NCBI RefSeq assembly: GCF_000968375.1
Contig: NZ_CP009933.1
Location: 4,464,001 to 4,528,000 of the forward strand
Length of the DNA stretch: 64,000 bases
From: Clostridium scatologenes
GTDB taxonomy: Bacteria > Bacillota > Clostridia > Clostridiales > Clostridiaceae
Direction: 5' to 3'
The notes under the pieces were generated by a model. The model saw only the letters and a list, made by a program, of their open reading frames with translations, made no database searches and was not told where the DNA came from. Positions 17,717 to 27,150 of the stretch are shown in pieces. A program made the position numbers and the translations under genes. Every line of letters starts with the position of its first letter. Positions within the stretch are counted from its first letter, which is position 1.

Positions 17717-18046
17717 GTAAGAAAAAGTAGTATTTAAATGATTTAGATAGATATTATAATAAATATTAATTTAAATTATTTAAATAGTAATTATAAGCTA
17801 AAAATAACATAATATAAAAAAATATGATAAAATTTTATTATAGGTCAAAAAAATTTTTATGATTTTTGATCTTTATCATTGATAATACCTTCACTGCGGT
17901 CCAAGAATTATTTAATAAAAGGTTTAAAAACGAAGAACTTATAATATTTTACTACACGGTATATATTGTAAAATCAAATTAATTATGAGAATAGTTGATT
18001 ATATTTACAAAGTGTATTAAAATTATAAATGATAAGAATTAAAAAT
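17717..18046. other. AT-rich intergenic region between hsp18 and tRNA-Thr
   Basis: Apart from the hsp18 promoter at its left edge and the tRNA promoter at 17995-18023, these bases show no ORF, RNA gene or clear repeat. Confidence 0.5.
17995..18023 (+). promoter_or_regulatory. Promoter of tRNA-Thr(CGT)
   Basis: TTGATT (17995-18000), a 17-bp spacer and TAAAAT (18018-18023), ending 23 bp before the tRNA. Confidence 0.65.
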
Positions 18047-18122
<76 letters not shown>

Positions 18123-18123
18123 C

Positions 18124-18172
18124 AAAAAAGCTTGAAATATTAATGTATAACGAGCTTTTATTTTTTTATACT
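18124..18172 (+). terminator. Terminator of tRNA-Thr
   Basis: AAAAGCT pairs with AGCTTTT across a roughly 20-nt loop, followed by ATTTTTTT, immediately after the CCA end of the tRNA. Confidence 0.65.
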
Positions 18173-18255
18173 TTTTGAAATATCTAACTTTCCTTACCAA
18201 ATCTTTAAATTTTCCTTTTATAATTGATATCAAACGAATAAAAGGAGAAAAAATT

Positions 18256-19077
18256 ATGAAGAAAAGAACTATTATTTTTATTTTATTTGCTATTTTGGCA
18301 TCTGGATTGTTATTGGGCTGTTCTATTTTAAGCCCAAAAATACAACAATATTCCACAAATAAAGAAAAATGTTATATTAATTCTGATAATGTTACACAAT
18401 TTATTTATAAGGGAAAAAGTTATACAGTACTTGAAGATACTGTAATAAAAGAAAACCTTGGTAGTTGGGTAGGTTATATCAGAAAGCTTGTTGTGATTGA
18501 TAAAAATGGTAAAGTTTTGATTCAACAGGATACAGAAAAGGCCACATTCAAAACGTTATCTGATATTGCCAATAAAGAGCCGAATGCTTTTGCTGTTATT
18601 CCATTTTTAAATGTTTATGAATCGAAAGATAGCATCGAAAAGGGCTTAATAGTTGATGCCAATGGTAAATATCATAAGGCAGTTTATACGGAGGCTGTAA
18701 AGAATTCTGATAATATTTTTTATTATAAACAGAAACAGTCTGTAACATCAGATGGATATTTTATGGTGAATCCAAAGAACTGTACACAATTAATCAGTAT
18801 GTATAAAGTGTATCAGATTACAGATAAAACTGTCCCTGATGAACAGATTGGAAAATATATTGATATTATAGCAAAACCCATTGTCTTTGACAAAGAAACA
18901 AAAATGGAAATTTCACAAAAAGATTTAGGACAGATCAATTGGAGTGGAAAAGAAGCAAATAAACAAAAACGTGAAAACTGGTCATATGGCGAAGTGCATG
19001 CAATTCAAAACGTAGACGTATCAAATTCTGTTGCAGTGGAAATTAACTCAAAGTATCGAATTGCAATCTGCCAGTAA
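18256..19077 (+). CDS. NisI/SpaI-type lantibiotic-immunity lipoprotein
   Basis: A 273-residue secreted lipoprotein with signal peptide MKKRTIIFILFAILASGLLLGC; the lipidated Cys is residue 22. The body has two repeated-looking halves, each with a T-x-F-I-Y-K-G-K-S-Y-type or I-x-M-Y-K-V-Y-Q-I strand pattern. It ends in RENWSYGEVHAIQNVDVSNSV and AVEINSKYRIA, close to the NisI end (W-D-Y-G-E-I-H-S-I, then A-V-E-I-N). NisI/SpaI bind nisin- or subtilin-like lantibiotics outside the membrane and protect producers. No lanB/C/T, lanA or LanFEG genes are nearby, so it may be a resistance gene. AAAGGAG fixes ATG 18256, not the upstream in-frame codons. It uses more C-ending codons (GCC, CCG, ATC) than its neighbours and lies beside a tRNA, suggesting transfer. 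Confidence 0.82.
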   Translation: MKKRTIIFILFAILASGLLLGCSILSPKIQQYSTNKEKCYINSDNVTQFIYKGKSYTVLEDTVIKENLGSWVGYIRKLVVIDKNGKVLIQQDTEKATFKTLSDIANKEPNAFAVIPFLNVYESKDSIEKGLIVDANGKYHKAVYTEAVKNSDNIFYYKQKQSVTSDGYFMVNPKNCTQLISMYKVYQITDKTVPDEQIGKYIDIIAKPIVFDKETKMEISQKDLGQINWSGKEANKQKRENWSYGEVHAIQNVDVSNSVAVEINSKYRIAICQ

Positions 19078-19234
19078 TAAATAAAGATTAGAGTTATAAT
19101 ATTATATAGATGTATGTTTTGGAAGAAGAAACATGTTTGGTGAATATTCATTCATATATCCTGGATCTCAATAATATAAGTTAGCAGCTTTTATGTAAAA
19201 TGAAAGTTTGTGTGTATAAAAAATTCATAAATTT

Positions 19235-19243
19235 GTGGTATAA
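19235..19243 (+). promoter_or_regulatory. Extended -10 promoter for the PEPCK-like gene
   Basis: TGGTATAAT, an extended -10 with a perfect hexamer, 66 bp before the start at 19309. No good -35 is visible. Confidence 0.5.
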
Positions 19244-19308
19244 TTATAAATGTCACTTGATAATGAAGGAAAATGCAAATATGAATTTCAAAATAAGGGG
19301 ATGTTTTT

Positions 19309-21045
19309 ATGCAAAAAGAATTTTCTTTAAGTAATGGTAAAGCTATGGTCAATTTTACGGCGAAATATTGTAATACTGCAGAAAAATTATTGGCAAGTAA
19401 AGGATTTAAAACTGTTTTAGAAGCTTACATGTCCAAAATAAAAAATAAGGAAAGTAATATATATAAATATATTAAAGATTCTATAAATAGTAGTGATGTA
19501 AAAGAAATATCAAAAGATATTATCAATGTACTAAAATTACTTATGGTTTTAGATGCTGAGGAAATAAAAAAGTTCAATGAGAAGTATGATAAATTTTTAT
19601 GGGATAAAGATAAGTTTATATCGTTTATAGAAGGACTATATGGTTTTTGGAGAAAAATAGAAAGATATACTATAGTTCAAAATAATAAAGTAGGTGAAGG
19701 TCTTCAAAATGTAAGTTTTATAGATGCAAATAATGAGTTTTCAAAACTTATTTTAAATACTTATAGAAAAGTAGAAGAAAATGTTATAGGAGAAAAGCCT
19801 AAGGTGTATAGACAACTTCCGGCTGGGGGGAATGCTGGACTTATTTTAAATGATATAAAATGGCCTTATCCAAGTGGTTATGAATGTTTAAATAAAATAC
19901 CGTTTATAGAATCTATAGTAGTTGATCCTCCATTTATAACATATCCTAAGAAAAATAAAAGAGATGGTATGTTTACAGAATGTTATGAAAATCCACTGAA
20001 AAGTTGTGTTATAAATATAGATCATTGGTTTTGTTATCCTGCAAAAGTGGGAGAATTATTAGCATATATATATTTCCATAGAGACTTTATGGCTCATGGA
20101 GTAACACTTTGTAATCTTTTTGAATTAGCTAAGGGAGATGAGTGTAGAGGAAAAAAACCTGATATAGTATATGTATTTGGGGTTAGAGATAGTAATGAAG
20201 ATATGCAAACAATATTTTATGATGATAAAGAAAATGATATAATGCTTGGATATATAAATTATATGGAAAGCATAGATTATTTTGGTTATATGAAAAAAAT
20301 GACATTAACTCTTCATAATTTGATAATGATAAAAAAAGGGTATTTACCAATACATGGAGCTATGGTAAATATAATAACTAAAAATAATAAAGAAGCTAAT
20401 ATTGTCATAATGGGAGATAGTGGAGCTGGAAAATCAGAAAGTTTAGAGGCTTTTAGAGAATTAAGTGATAATTATATAAGTGATATGACCATAATTTTTG
20501 ATGATATGGGTGTTATTAAATTAAATGGAAATGAGAAACCTTTAGGATTTGGTACGGAGATAGGTGCGTTTGTAAGATTAGATGATTTGGATGCAGGATA
20601 TGCATTTAAAGAAATTGATAGAAGTATATTTATGAATCCAGATAAGATAAATGCAAGACTTGTTATTCCTGTGGCAAGCTATAAGGAAATTACAAAAGGA
20701 TACCCTATAGACTTACTACTTTATGCTAATAATTATGAAGAAGGCGAAGAGTTGGAGTTTTTTACAAATCTTGATACAGCCATAGATGTATTTAGATCAG
20801 GAAGAAGAATGGCAAAAGGAACTACCACAGAAAGAGGACTTGTAGAGACTTATTTTGCAAATCCATTTGGACCAGCACAAAAAATAGAAGATACAGATAA
20901 ACTTATTTATGAATACTTTAATAAATTTTTTGAAACAGGAATAAAAGTTGGTCAATTGAGAACGTGTTTGGGTGTAAATGGCAAAGAAAAAGAAGGACCT
21001 AAAAAGGCTGCTGTTAAATTATTAGAGCAAATTAAAAATTTATAA
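19309..21045 (+). CDS. PEP carboxykinase / HPr-kinase-like P-loop protein
   Basis: A 578-residue soluble protein. The C-terminal half holds a P-loop IMGDSGAGKSES (367-378) close to both HPr kinase (GDSGxGKS) and PEP carboxykinase kinase-type loops. Further motifs are FDDMGVI (a Walker B-like metal site), FGTEIGAFVRLDD and RMAKGTTTERGLVETYFANPFGP. The N-terminal 180 residues are helical and unlike classical ATP-PEPCK. Similar clostridial proteins are annotated loosely as PEP carboxykinase; whether this one decarboxylates oxaloacetate or phosphorylates something is unknown. It is monocistronic with its own terminator. Confidence 0.6.
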   Translation: MQKEFSLSNGKAMVNFTAKYCNTAEKLLASKGFKTVLEAYMSKIKNKESNIYKYIKDSINSSDVKEISKDIINVLKLLMVLDAEEIKKFNEKYDKFLWDKDKFISFIEGLYGFWRKIERYTIVQNNKVGEGLQNVSFIDANNEFSKLILNTYRKVEENVIGEKPKVYRQLPAGGNAGLILNDIKWPYPSGYECLNKIPFIESIVVDPPFITYPKKNKRDGMFTECYENPLKSCVINIDHWFCYPAKVGELLAYIYFHRDFMAHGVTLCNLFELAKGDECRGKKPDIVYVFGVRDSNEDMQTIFYDDKENDIMLGYINYMESIDYFGYMKKMTLTLHNLIMIKKGYLPIHGAMVNIITKNNKEANIVIMGDSGAGKSESLEAFRELSDNYISDMTIIFDDMGVIKLNGNEKPLGFGTEIGAFVRLDDLDAGYAFKEIDRSIFMNPDKINARLVIPVASYKEITKGYPIDLLLYANNYEEGEELEFFTNLDTAIDVFRSGRRMAKGTTTERGLVETYFANPFGPAQKIEDTDKLIYEYFNKFFETGIKVGQLRTCLGVNGKEKEGPKKAAVKLLEQIKNL

Positions 21046-21060
21046 AATTTAAACATATGT

Positions 21061-21104
21061 AAATTCAACACATTAATATACGAAAATGTGTTGAATTTTT
21101 TTCT
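21061..21104 (+). terminator. Terminator of the PEPCK-like gene
   Basis: Arms AAATTCAACACATT (21061-21074) and AATGTGTTGAATTT (21085-21098), followed by T residues. Confidence 0.88.
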
Positions 21105-21352
21105 AACTGTATTATAATTAAAAACAATAGGGTTAATAGCTTATCAGTTCAAAAAAACCAATCAATATTGTAAAAACTAATTAAAAGTAAATCATTTTTA
21201 GTTTGTTATCACATTATTTTAATTTCAAATTTTAATTTCAAAATATTAAATACACATATTTTGAAGTAATATTATAAAGAAAGTCATTCAGGTTAAGCTT
21301 CAAGAATTGAGGAAGTACTTTATATTGGACAAATTATAAGGAGGTAATTAAA
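21105..21352. other. AT-rich upstream region of the hybrid kinase gene
   Basis: About 250 bp without ORF or RNA gene. It must contain the kinase promoter, but no confident -35/-10 pair is visible. Confidence 0.4.
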
Positions 21353-22987
21353 TTGTTAAATGAACCAAAAAAGGGGGATGTAATAGTTTTGGATTCAAAG
21401 ACAAATTATAATTTTAGTAAGAGTATGTATATGAAAATATATGAAAGTCTTCCCTGTGCTGCAATATTATTAGATGAAAATGATAAGATTATCGAACTAA
21501 ATAGTAAAGCACTAAATATATTTCATGATCTAGATTTAGAATATCATTTACAAAGGATAATGGAGAAAGTCAACCAAAACTTATTAAACTCAGATGAAAA
21601 CGATGTAGAAAAAAAGTGTGAATATGAGATTATAACAGGAGATTGTACTAAATATTTAGAGGTTACAGTTAATTGTATAAAAGATGATGAAATGGCTAAA
21701 AATATTATATTTATACAGGATGTTACCAATTACAAATCAAGTATAAATAAGCTAAAAGATGAAAAAAAAGTAATAGAAAGTAATAGCATAAATGAAGGAA
21801 TATTTTTGGCAAATATAAGTCATGAAATTAGAACTTCTATTAATGGAATAATTGGTATGACGGATTTAACTATAATGACAGATTTAACATTAGAACAAAA
21901 GGAAAATTTAAAGCTAGTAAAATCTAGTGCATTAAAGCTTTTAGATATAGTAAATAGTATATTGGATTTTTCTAAAATAAATTCAGGAAAGATGAAAGTT
22001 GAAAGTATAGAATTTAATTTCAAGGAATTATACAATGAAATTGTAAGAATAAGTACTATGAAGGCTTTAGATAATAAATTAGAATTTAAGTCTAAAATAG
22101 ATGATGCAATTCCAGAAATATTAATAGGTGATCCTATAAAATTAAAACAAATATTAGATAATTTAATAGATAATGCTATAAAGTTTACTAAGTATGGAAC
22201 AGTTTCACTTATAATTGAAAAGGGAGAAACTATTGATAAAAAAATGAATCTGAAGTTTTATGTAAAAGATACAGGGATAGGTATAGACAAAAAAGATATT
22301 ACTAAATTATTTACAAATTTTAGTCAAATAGAAAATAAAACTTATACTAAAAAACCTACTGGTACAGGATTGGGGCTTTGTATATGTAAAGGACTAGTAG
22401 AATTAATGAATGGGAAAATAGAAGTAAAAAGTAGAAAAGATATTGGAACTTTATTTTCATTTAATTTGTTTTTGCAAAAGTGTGGAAAATCTACAATTGT
22501 AAATATAGATGATAGAAAAGACAAAATTAAAAGAATAAATAAAAAGTTAAATATTTTAATTGTAGAGGATGATAAAGCTAGTCAGATTGTAATGTATAAT
22601 TTATTTAAAAAATATGGGCATATATGTGATATTGTAAATAATGGACAAGAAGCATTAAATGTATTAAAAACAAAACAGTATGATTTAATTCTTATGGATA
22701 TACAGATGCCTATAATGGATGGTATTCAGGCAACTAAATTTATAAGAAAATCTGAAGAAGGTAATGATAAACATATACCAATTATAGCGCTTACAGCTTA
22801 TGCGCTAAAAGGAGATAAAGAACATTTTTTAGGGTTAGGTATGGATGAATATATATCAAAACCTTTTAATGTAGAAGAATTGCTGCAAACTGTATATAAA
22901 ATAGTTAAAAAGGATGAAATTGATTTAAATATTGTAAATAGGCAAAATAATATAGATAGAGAAGCATTATTTTTATATCTATTATAG
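21353..22987 (+). CDS. Hybrid sensor histidine kinase (PAS-HisKA-HATPase-REC)
   Basis: A 544-residue cytosolic hybrid kinase with no membrane segment. Domains in order: PAS (about 25-130), HisKA with phospho-acceptor His157 (NISHEIRTSINGIIG), HATPase (about 260-385, with DNLIDNAIKFT, DTGIGI and GTGLGL boxes), and a receiver domain (about 395-520) with VEDD, Asp449 (LILMDIQMP), T (ALTAY) and K (ISKPF). It would autophosphorylate and pass phosphate to its own receiver; the partner and signal are unknown, and no DNA-binding regulator is adjacent. The start is TTG with AAGGAGGT 9 bp upstream. The DUF3006 gene follows closely. Confidence 0.93.
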   Translation: MLNEPKKGDVIVLDSKTNYNFSKSMYMKIYESLPCAAILLDENDKIIELNSKALNIFHDLDLEYHLQRIMEKVNQNLLNSDENDVEKKCEYEIITGDCTKYLEVTVNCIKDDEMAKNIIFIQDVTNYKSSINKLKDEKKVIESNSINEGIFLANISHEIRTSINGIIGMTDLTIMTDLTLEQKENLKLVKSSALKLLDIVNSILDFSKINSGKMKVESIEFNFKELYNEIVRISTMKALDNKLEFKSKIDDAIPEILIGDPIKLKQILDNLIDNAIKFTKYGTVSLIIEKGETIDKKMNLKFYVKDTGIGIDKKDITKLFTNFSQIENKTYTKKPTGTGLGLCICKGLVELMNGKIEVKSRKDIGTLFSFNLFLQKCGKSTIVNIDDRKDKIKRINKKLNILIVEDDKASQIVMYNLFKKYGHICDIVNNGQEALNVLKTKQYDLILMDIQMPIMDGIQATKFIRKSEEGNDKHIPIIALTAYALKGDKEHFLGLGMDEYISKPFNVEELLQTVYKIVKKDEIDLNIVNRQNNIDREALFLYLL

Positions 22988-23028
22988 TGCTTAAAGATAA
23001 CAATATTATTAAAAATGAGGTGTTTTAT

Positions 23029-23238
23029 ATGACAGGAATTATTGACAGATTTGAAGAGGAATTTGCAGTGGTAGAGTTAGAAAATATGAAAATGATAAAT
23101 ATAGAGAAAAGTAAAATTCCTAAAGAAGCTGAAGAAGGGGATGTAATAAATATAGAAGATATAATAACAGTAAATTATGCTGAAACAGAAAAAAGAAGAA
23201 ATAATATAGAAAATTTAATGGAAGACTTGTGGAAGTAA
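23029..23238 (+). CDS. DUF3006 domain small protein
   Basis: A 69-residue acidic protein starting MTGIIDRFEEEFAVVELENMKMINI, with PKEAEEGDVI, the DUF3006 pattern. These small beta-rich proteins often accompany secreted nucleases or hydrolases; the role is unknown. GAGGTG lies 6 bp before ATG 23029. The open frame continues upstream to 22987, where it would overlap the kinase stop, but that start has no ribosome site. Likely cotranscribed with the kinase. Confidence 0.82.
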   Translation: MTGIIDRFEEEFAVVELENMKMINIEKSKIPKEAEEGDVINIEDIITVNYAETEKRRNNIENLMEDLWK

Positions 23239-23242
23239 AAAA

Positions 23243-23275
23243 TTAGAAGGGATTGTATTCCCTTCTAGTTTTTTT
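23243..23275 (+). terminator. Terminator after the DUF3006 gene
   Basis: TTAGAAGGGA and TCCCTTCTAG form a stem with a 6-nt loop, followed by a T7 run. It closes the kinase-DUF3006 transcript; the 250 bp up to purA hold nothing else recognisable. Confidence 0.9.
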
Positions 23276-23528
23276 ATAATGTAAGATTCAATGTGTTTTG
23301 GAAGAATATAATTGATAAATTAAGAAACTTAGAACGAATTTTATTAGATTTTAAAGCTAAAATATTCGTATTTATTATTGACTGAAACTTATACTTTTGA
23401 TACCATAAGATAGTAGGATTAGCCTTAAAATCAGTAATCTTATTTTTAATTGTCATAAATACATTTATATAGTGAAGCTGAGTATTAGTTAAATAATGTT
23501 TAGCTTAATTAAAAGGGAGGAAACTTTT

Positions 23529-24815
23529 ATGTCAGCATTTATTGTTTTAGGAGCTCAATGGGGAGACGAAGGAAAAGGTAAAATGACAGATTACCTTGCT
23601 GAAGATGCAAATGTGGTAGTAAGATTTCAAGGAGGAAATAATGCAGGTCATACTGTAGAGGTTGGTGATAAACAATATAAACTTCATTTAATACCTTCAG
23701 GTATACTTTATAATGATAAATTGAATGTAATAGGAAACGGTGTTGTACTTGATCCTAAAGCATTGTTTGAAGAAATAAATTATTTGAAAAGCGTTGGAGT
23801 TAATGTCACTCCAGAAAACTTAATAATAAGTGATAGAACACAACTTATTATGCCATATCATAGAGTCTTAGATGGAATAAAGGAAAAATGCAGAGGTAAA
23901 AAAGATATTGGAACTACAGGAAAAGGAATAGGTCCTTGTTACACAGATAAAATGGAGAGAAGTGGAATAAGGGTAAGCGACCTTATGCATAAGGAAGTTT
24001 TTATAGAAAAATTAAAAGAAAATGTTGAAATGAAAAATGATATAATAACAAAGGTTTTTAATGGAGAAGCATTAAATTTTGATGATATATGTGCTGAATA
24101 CCTAGGATATGCTGAAAAAATGAGAGCTTTTGTAAAGGATACATCAGTAATAGTATATGATAATATTAAAGCTGGAAAAAAGGTATTATTTGAAGGAGCT
24201 CAAGGTACATTACTTGATATAGATTATGGAACATATCCATATGTTACATCATCAAATACAATTGCTGGAGGAGTATGTACTGGAGCTGGTATTGGACCTA
24301 CTTTGATAAATAGTGCAGTAGGTATAGCTAAAGCTTATACAACAAGAGTTGGTAAAGGTCCATTCCCAACAGAGCTATTTGATGAAACTGGAGATTGGAT
24401 AAGAGAGAATGGTCATGAATACGGCGTTACTACAGGAAGAGCTAGAAGATGTGGATGGCTTGACCTCGTAATACTTAAAACTAGTGCTAGAGTTTCAGGC
24501 CTTACAAGTTTTGCTGTAACTAAAATAGATACTATAGCTGGTCTTGAAAAAGTTAAAATGTGTGTAGGCTATAAGCTTGATGGAAAAGTTATAGATTATT
24601 TTCCAGCAAGTTTAGAAGATTTAGCTAAATGTGAACCTGTATATGAGGAATTTGATGGTTGGGATAAAAGTATAGAAAGTGCAAGAACTTACAATGAGAT
24701 TCCTGAAAATGCAAAAAAATACCTTAAAAGAATAGAGGAATTTACAGGAACAAAAATATCTATAGTTTCAGTAGGACCAAGAAGAGATCAGACTATAAAT
24801 GTAACAGATATATAA
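23529..24815 (+). CDS. purA: Adenylosuccinate synthetase
   Basis: A 428-residue enzyme converting IMP and aspartate with GTP to adenylosuccinate, the first committed step to AMP. It shows the P-loop GAQWGDEGKGK (8-18), NNAGHTV, GTTGKGIGPCYTDK, EGAQGTLLDIDYGTYPYVTSSN and TTRVGKGPFPTEL, all PurA signatures. An upstream in-frame ATG exists at 23496, but GGGAGG sits 8 bp before ATG 23529. It is monocistronic. No purine riboswitch is recognisable upstream. Confidence 0.98.
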   Translation: MSAFIVLGAQWGDEGKGKMTDYLAEDANVVVRFQGGNNAGHTVEVGDKQYKLHLIPSGILYNDKLNVIGNGVVLDPKALFEEINYLKSVGVNVTPENLIISDRTQLIMPYHRVLDGIKEKCRGKKDIGTTGKGIGPCYTDKMERSGIRVSDLMHKEVFIEKLKENVEMKNDIITKVFNGEALNFDDICAEYLGYAEKMRAFVKDTSVIVYDNIKAGKKVLFEGAQGTLLDIDYGTYPYVTSSNTIAGGVCTGAGIGPTLINSAVGIAKAYTTRVGKGPFPTELFDETGDWIRENGHEYGVTTGRARRCGWLDLVILKTSARVSGLTSFAVTKIDTIAGLEKVKMCVGYKLDGKVIDYFPASLEDLAKCEPVYEEFDGWDKSIESARTYNEIPENAKKYLKRIEEFTGTKISIVSVGPRRDQTINVTDI

Positions 24816-24848
24816 TTAGTAAAAATTAAGTAAATAATGAACATTATG

Positions 24849-24882
24849 AAAAACCTTATGCTTTGCATAGGGTTTTTTTATT
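24849..24882 (+). terminator. Terminator after purA
   Basis: AAAAACC-TTATGC and GCATAG-GGTTTTTT form a stem with a T-rich tail, 34 bp after the purA stop. Confidence 0.82.
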
Positions 24883-25024
24883 ATTTACGATATAATGTTA
24901 TTAGATTGAAAAGGAGCTTATTGTAAAAGAATATTAAGGTTATGAATCATCTTTAGAAAGTAGATTACTAGAAAAGCGGATAGAATTAACTATTTTGTTT
25001 TGTAGGTTAAAGGAGGAATGTGAA

Positions 25025-25777
25025 ATGAAAAAGGTAGAGACAGAGAAACAATACGAAATTCAATATTATGAAATAGATTGTGATAAAAAGTTATTATTAA
25101 CAAGTCTTATGAATTATTTAGAAGATATTTGTACTATGCAATCTGAAGATATTGGTATAGGACTAGATTATATGAATAGTAAAAAAATTGCTTGGGTACT
25201 TTATAAATGGAATATACATATTTATAGATATCCTTTATATAGGGAAAAAGTAAAAGTTAAAACTATTCCAGAGTCTTTTAGAAAGTTTTATGCATATAGA
25301 AGCTTTCAAATATTTGATTCAATGGGAAATGTTATAGCTAAGGCTAGTTCTGTATGGTTTTTAATAAATACAGAAAAAAGAAAAGCTATGACAGTAACAG
25401 ATGATATGTATAATGCTTTTGGACTTAGTAAAGAGGATAACAAACCTTTAACTATAAAGAAAATTGGAAAACAAGAAAGAGTTGATAACGAAAAAGTATT
25501 TAGTGTAAGATATAGTGATATAGATACAAATAGGCATGTAAATAATGTAAAGTATGTTGATTGGGCTGTTGAAACAGTACCTTTAGATATAGTTAGTAAT
25601 TGTAATATTACAGATATAATTATAGCTTATGAGAAAGAAACAACTTATGGTGCTGTGATAAAAGTATTGACCCAAATAGATAAAAAAGAAGAGGATTTTG
25701 TATGTTTGCATAAAATAGTAGATGAAGAAGATAAGGAACTAGCTTTAATAGAGACACTTTGGAAGAATGAAAAATAA
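25025..25777 (+). CDS. Acyl-ACP thioesterase (FatA/FatB-like)
   Basis: A 250-residue double-hotdog thioesterase that hydrolyses acyl-ACP to free fatty acid. The first hotdog includes YYEIDCDKKLLLTSLMNYLEDICTMQSEDIG and IAWVLYKWNI. The second starts FSVRYSDIDTNRHVNNVKYVDWAVE, with the conserved D-x-N-x-H-V-N-N motif of the catalytic site. AGGAGGAATG fixes ATG 25025. It fits with the fatty-acid operon at 32-43 kb. It converges with a minus-strand flavoprotein over a shared hairpin. Confidence 0.88.
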   Translation: MKKVETEKQYEIQYYEIDCDKKLLLTSLMNYLEDICTMQSEDIGIGLDYMNSKKIAWVLYKWNIHIYRYPLYREKVKVKTIPESFRKFYAYRSFQIFDSMGNVIAKASSVWFLINTEKRKAMTVTDDMYNAFGLSKEDNKPLTIKKIGKQERVDNEKVFSVRYSDIDTNRHVNNVKYVDWAVETVPLDIVSNCNITDIIIAYEKETTYGAVIKVLTQIDKKEEDFVCLHKIVDEEDKELALIETLWKNEK

Positions 25778-25805
25778 GCTGCTGATTTTTTAGTCAGCAG
25801 CACTT
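25778..25805. terminator. Shared bidirectional terminator
   Basis: GCTGCTGA (25778-25785) and TCAGCAGC (25794-25801) with short A/T runs on both sides, between convergent genes. The minus-strand gene's stop codon lies in the loop. Confidence 0.75.
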
Positions 25806-27019
25806 TTAGCAGCTATAAAACCTGAACTCCAACACCATTGAAGATTAAAACCTCCACAATCTCCATCAACATCTAGTATTTCACCAGCAAAAAACAAGTT
25901 GCTAACTATTTCAGATTCTAAAGTTTTTGAATTTACTTCTTCTGTATTTATACCTCCAGAGGTTACCTGAGAGTTTTTAAATGAATTGGTATCATACACC
26001 ATAAAACTCCAATTTTTCAGAAGAAAAAATATTTTATTTTTCTCTTTCCATGTAAGTTCATAACAAGGTTTATGTATATTAGTTATAGATGCTTCTTTTA
26101 AAAGAGTAGGAATAATTTTTTTGTTTATTATTCCTATAAACGAATCCAATATACTTCTGTAGCTAAATAATGCCCAATGGTTTTCTAAAAATTCTATTAG
26201 AGCTTTTTTATCCAAGTTTGGCATCATATCTATAGTGAGTTTTACATCTTTTCCTTTAGCTAAGGCACGTGAAGCGATACTACTTATTTGAAGAATAGGT
26301 GGTCCAGATATTCCGTAGTCCGTAAATAATATTTCTCCAAATTCTTTTCTATTAGGAGCGTCATCTACATATATTTCAGCAAAACCATTAAATTTTACTC
26401 CTGATAAAGCTTTTAGGTGATTATACTTTAATTTAAGCTGTACAAGCGATGGAACAGGGGTAATTATACTATGGTTTAATCTTTGTACTAATTCAAAGCC
26501 AGAGCCATCAGAACCTGTATTAGGGGCAGATTTTCCACCACAACATAAAATAAGTTTTTTGCACTCGTAAATGTCACTAGATTGTGAAAGTACTTTAAAA
26601 CCTGAAGATGATTTTTTTATGGTCTTTATTTTTTCATTTAGATAAATAGGAACACTACGATCATCTAATGCCATTCGCAATATATCAAGTACTGAAGATG
26701 CTTGAAGAGATAATGGATAAAGTTTACCATCATCTAGTTCAGTAAGTGGAAGGCCTAAGGAGTAAAAGAAATCTATAGTGTTATCTACTGTGAATTTATC
26801 CAAAATATGTTTGTAAAATCCTGGATTTTTACTATGATATCTCGAATAATTAATGTTTTTGTTAGTTATATTACATCTACCATTTCCTGTAGTCAATATT
26901 TTAGAACCTATTCTATTAGAACCTTCTATTAGTCCTACATCTTTTCCCATGTCTTTTAGGGCAATAGAAGCCATAATTCCAGAAGCTCCACCGCCAATTA
27001 CTAGTATTTCATGAAACAA
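25790..27019 (-). CDS. HI0933-family NAD(P)/FAD-dependent oxidoreductase
   Basis: A 409-residue flavoprotein of the HI0933/YhiN family. The N-terminal dinucleotide motif is ILVIGGGASGIMASIALKDMGKDV, followed by TTGNGRCNITN. The C-terminal FAD signature is ITSGGINTEEVNSKTLESEIVSNLFFAGEILDVDGDCGGFNLQWCWSSGF in short blocks. The substrate is unknown. Two TTG codons could start it: the one at 27028 touches the GGGGAG site, whereas the TTG at 27019 is 9 bp from it and is chosen. Confidence 0.9.
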   Translation of the reverse strand: MFHEILVIGGGASGIMASIALKDMGKDVGLIEGSNRIGSKILTTGNGRCNITNKNINYSRYHSKNPGFYKHILDKFTVDNTIDFFYSLGLPLTELDDGKLYPLSLQASSVLDILRMALDDRSVPIYLNEKIKTIKKSSSGFKVLSQSSDIYECKKLILCCGGKSAPNTGSDGSGFELVQRLNHSIITPVPSLVQLKLKYNHLKALSGVKFNGFAEIYVDDAPNRKEFGEILFTDYGISGPPILQISSIASRALAKGKDVKLTIDMMPNLDKKALIEFLENHWALFSYRSILDSFIGIINKKIIPTLLKEASITNIHKPCYELTWKEKNKIFFLLKNWSFMVYDTNSFKNSQVTSGGINTEEVNSKTLESEIVSNLFFAGEILDVDGDCGGFNLQWCWSSGFIAAKSAAD

Positions 27020-27150
27020 TTTTAACAACTCCCCTTAAAAGATACTACATACTATTTTACCTTAAATATAATATTTTAAAATAGAATTTTTTATATTTAA
27101 GGTTATTTTGTATATAATAGTATTATAAATTGATGAAAGGAGAAAAAATT

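Noticed and set aside
23280..23528. Possible purine riboswitch upstream of purA
   Set aside because: No conserved three-way junction loops or terminator fitting that class can be seen.
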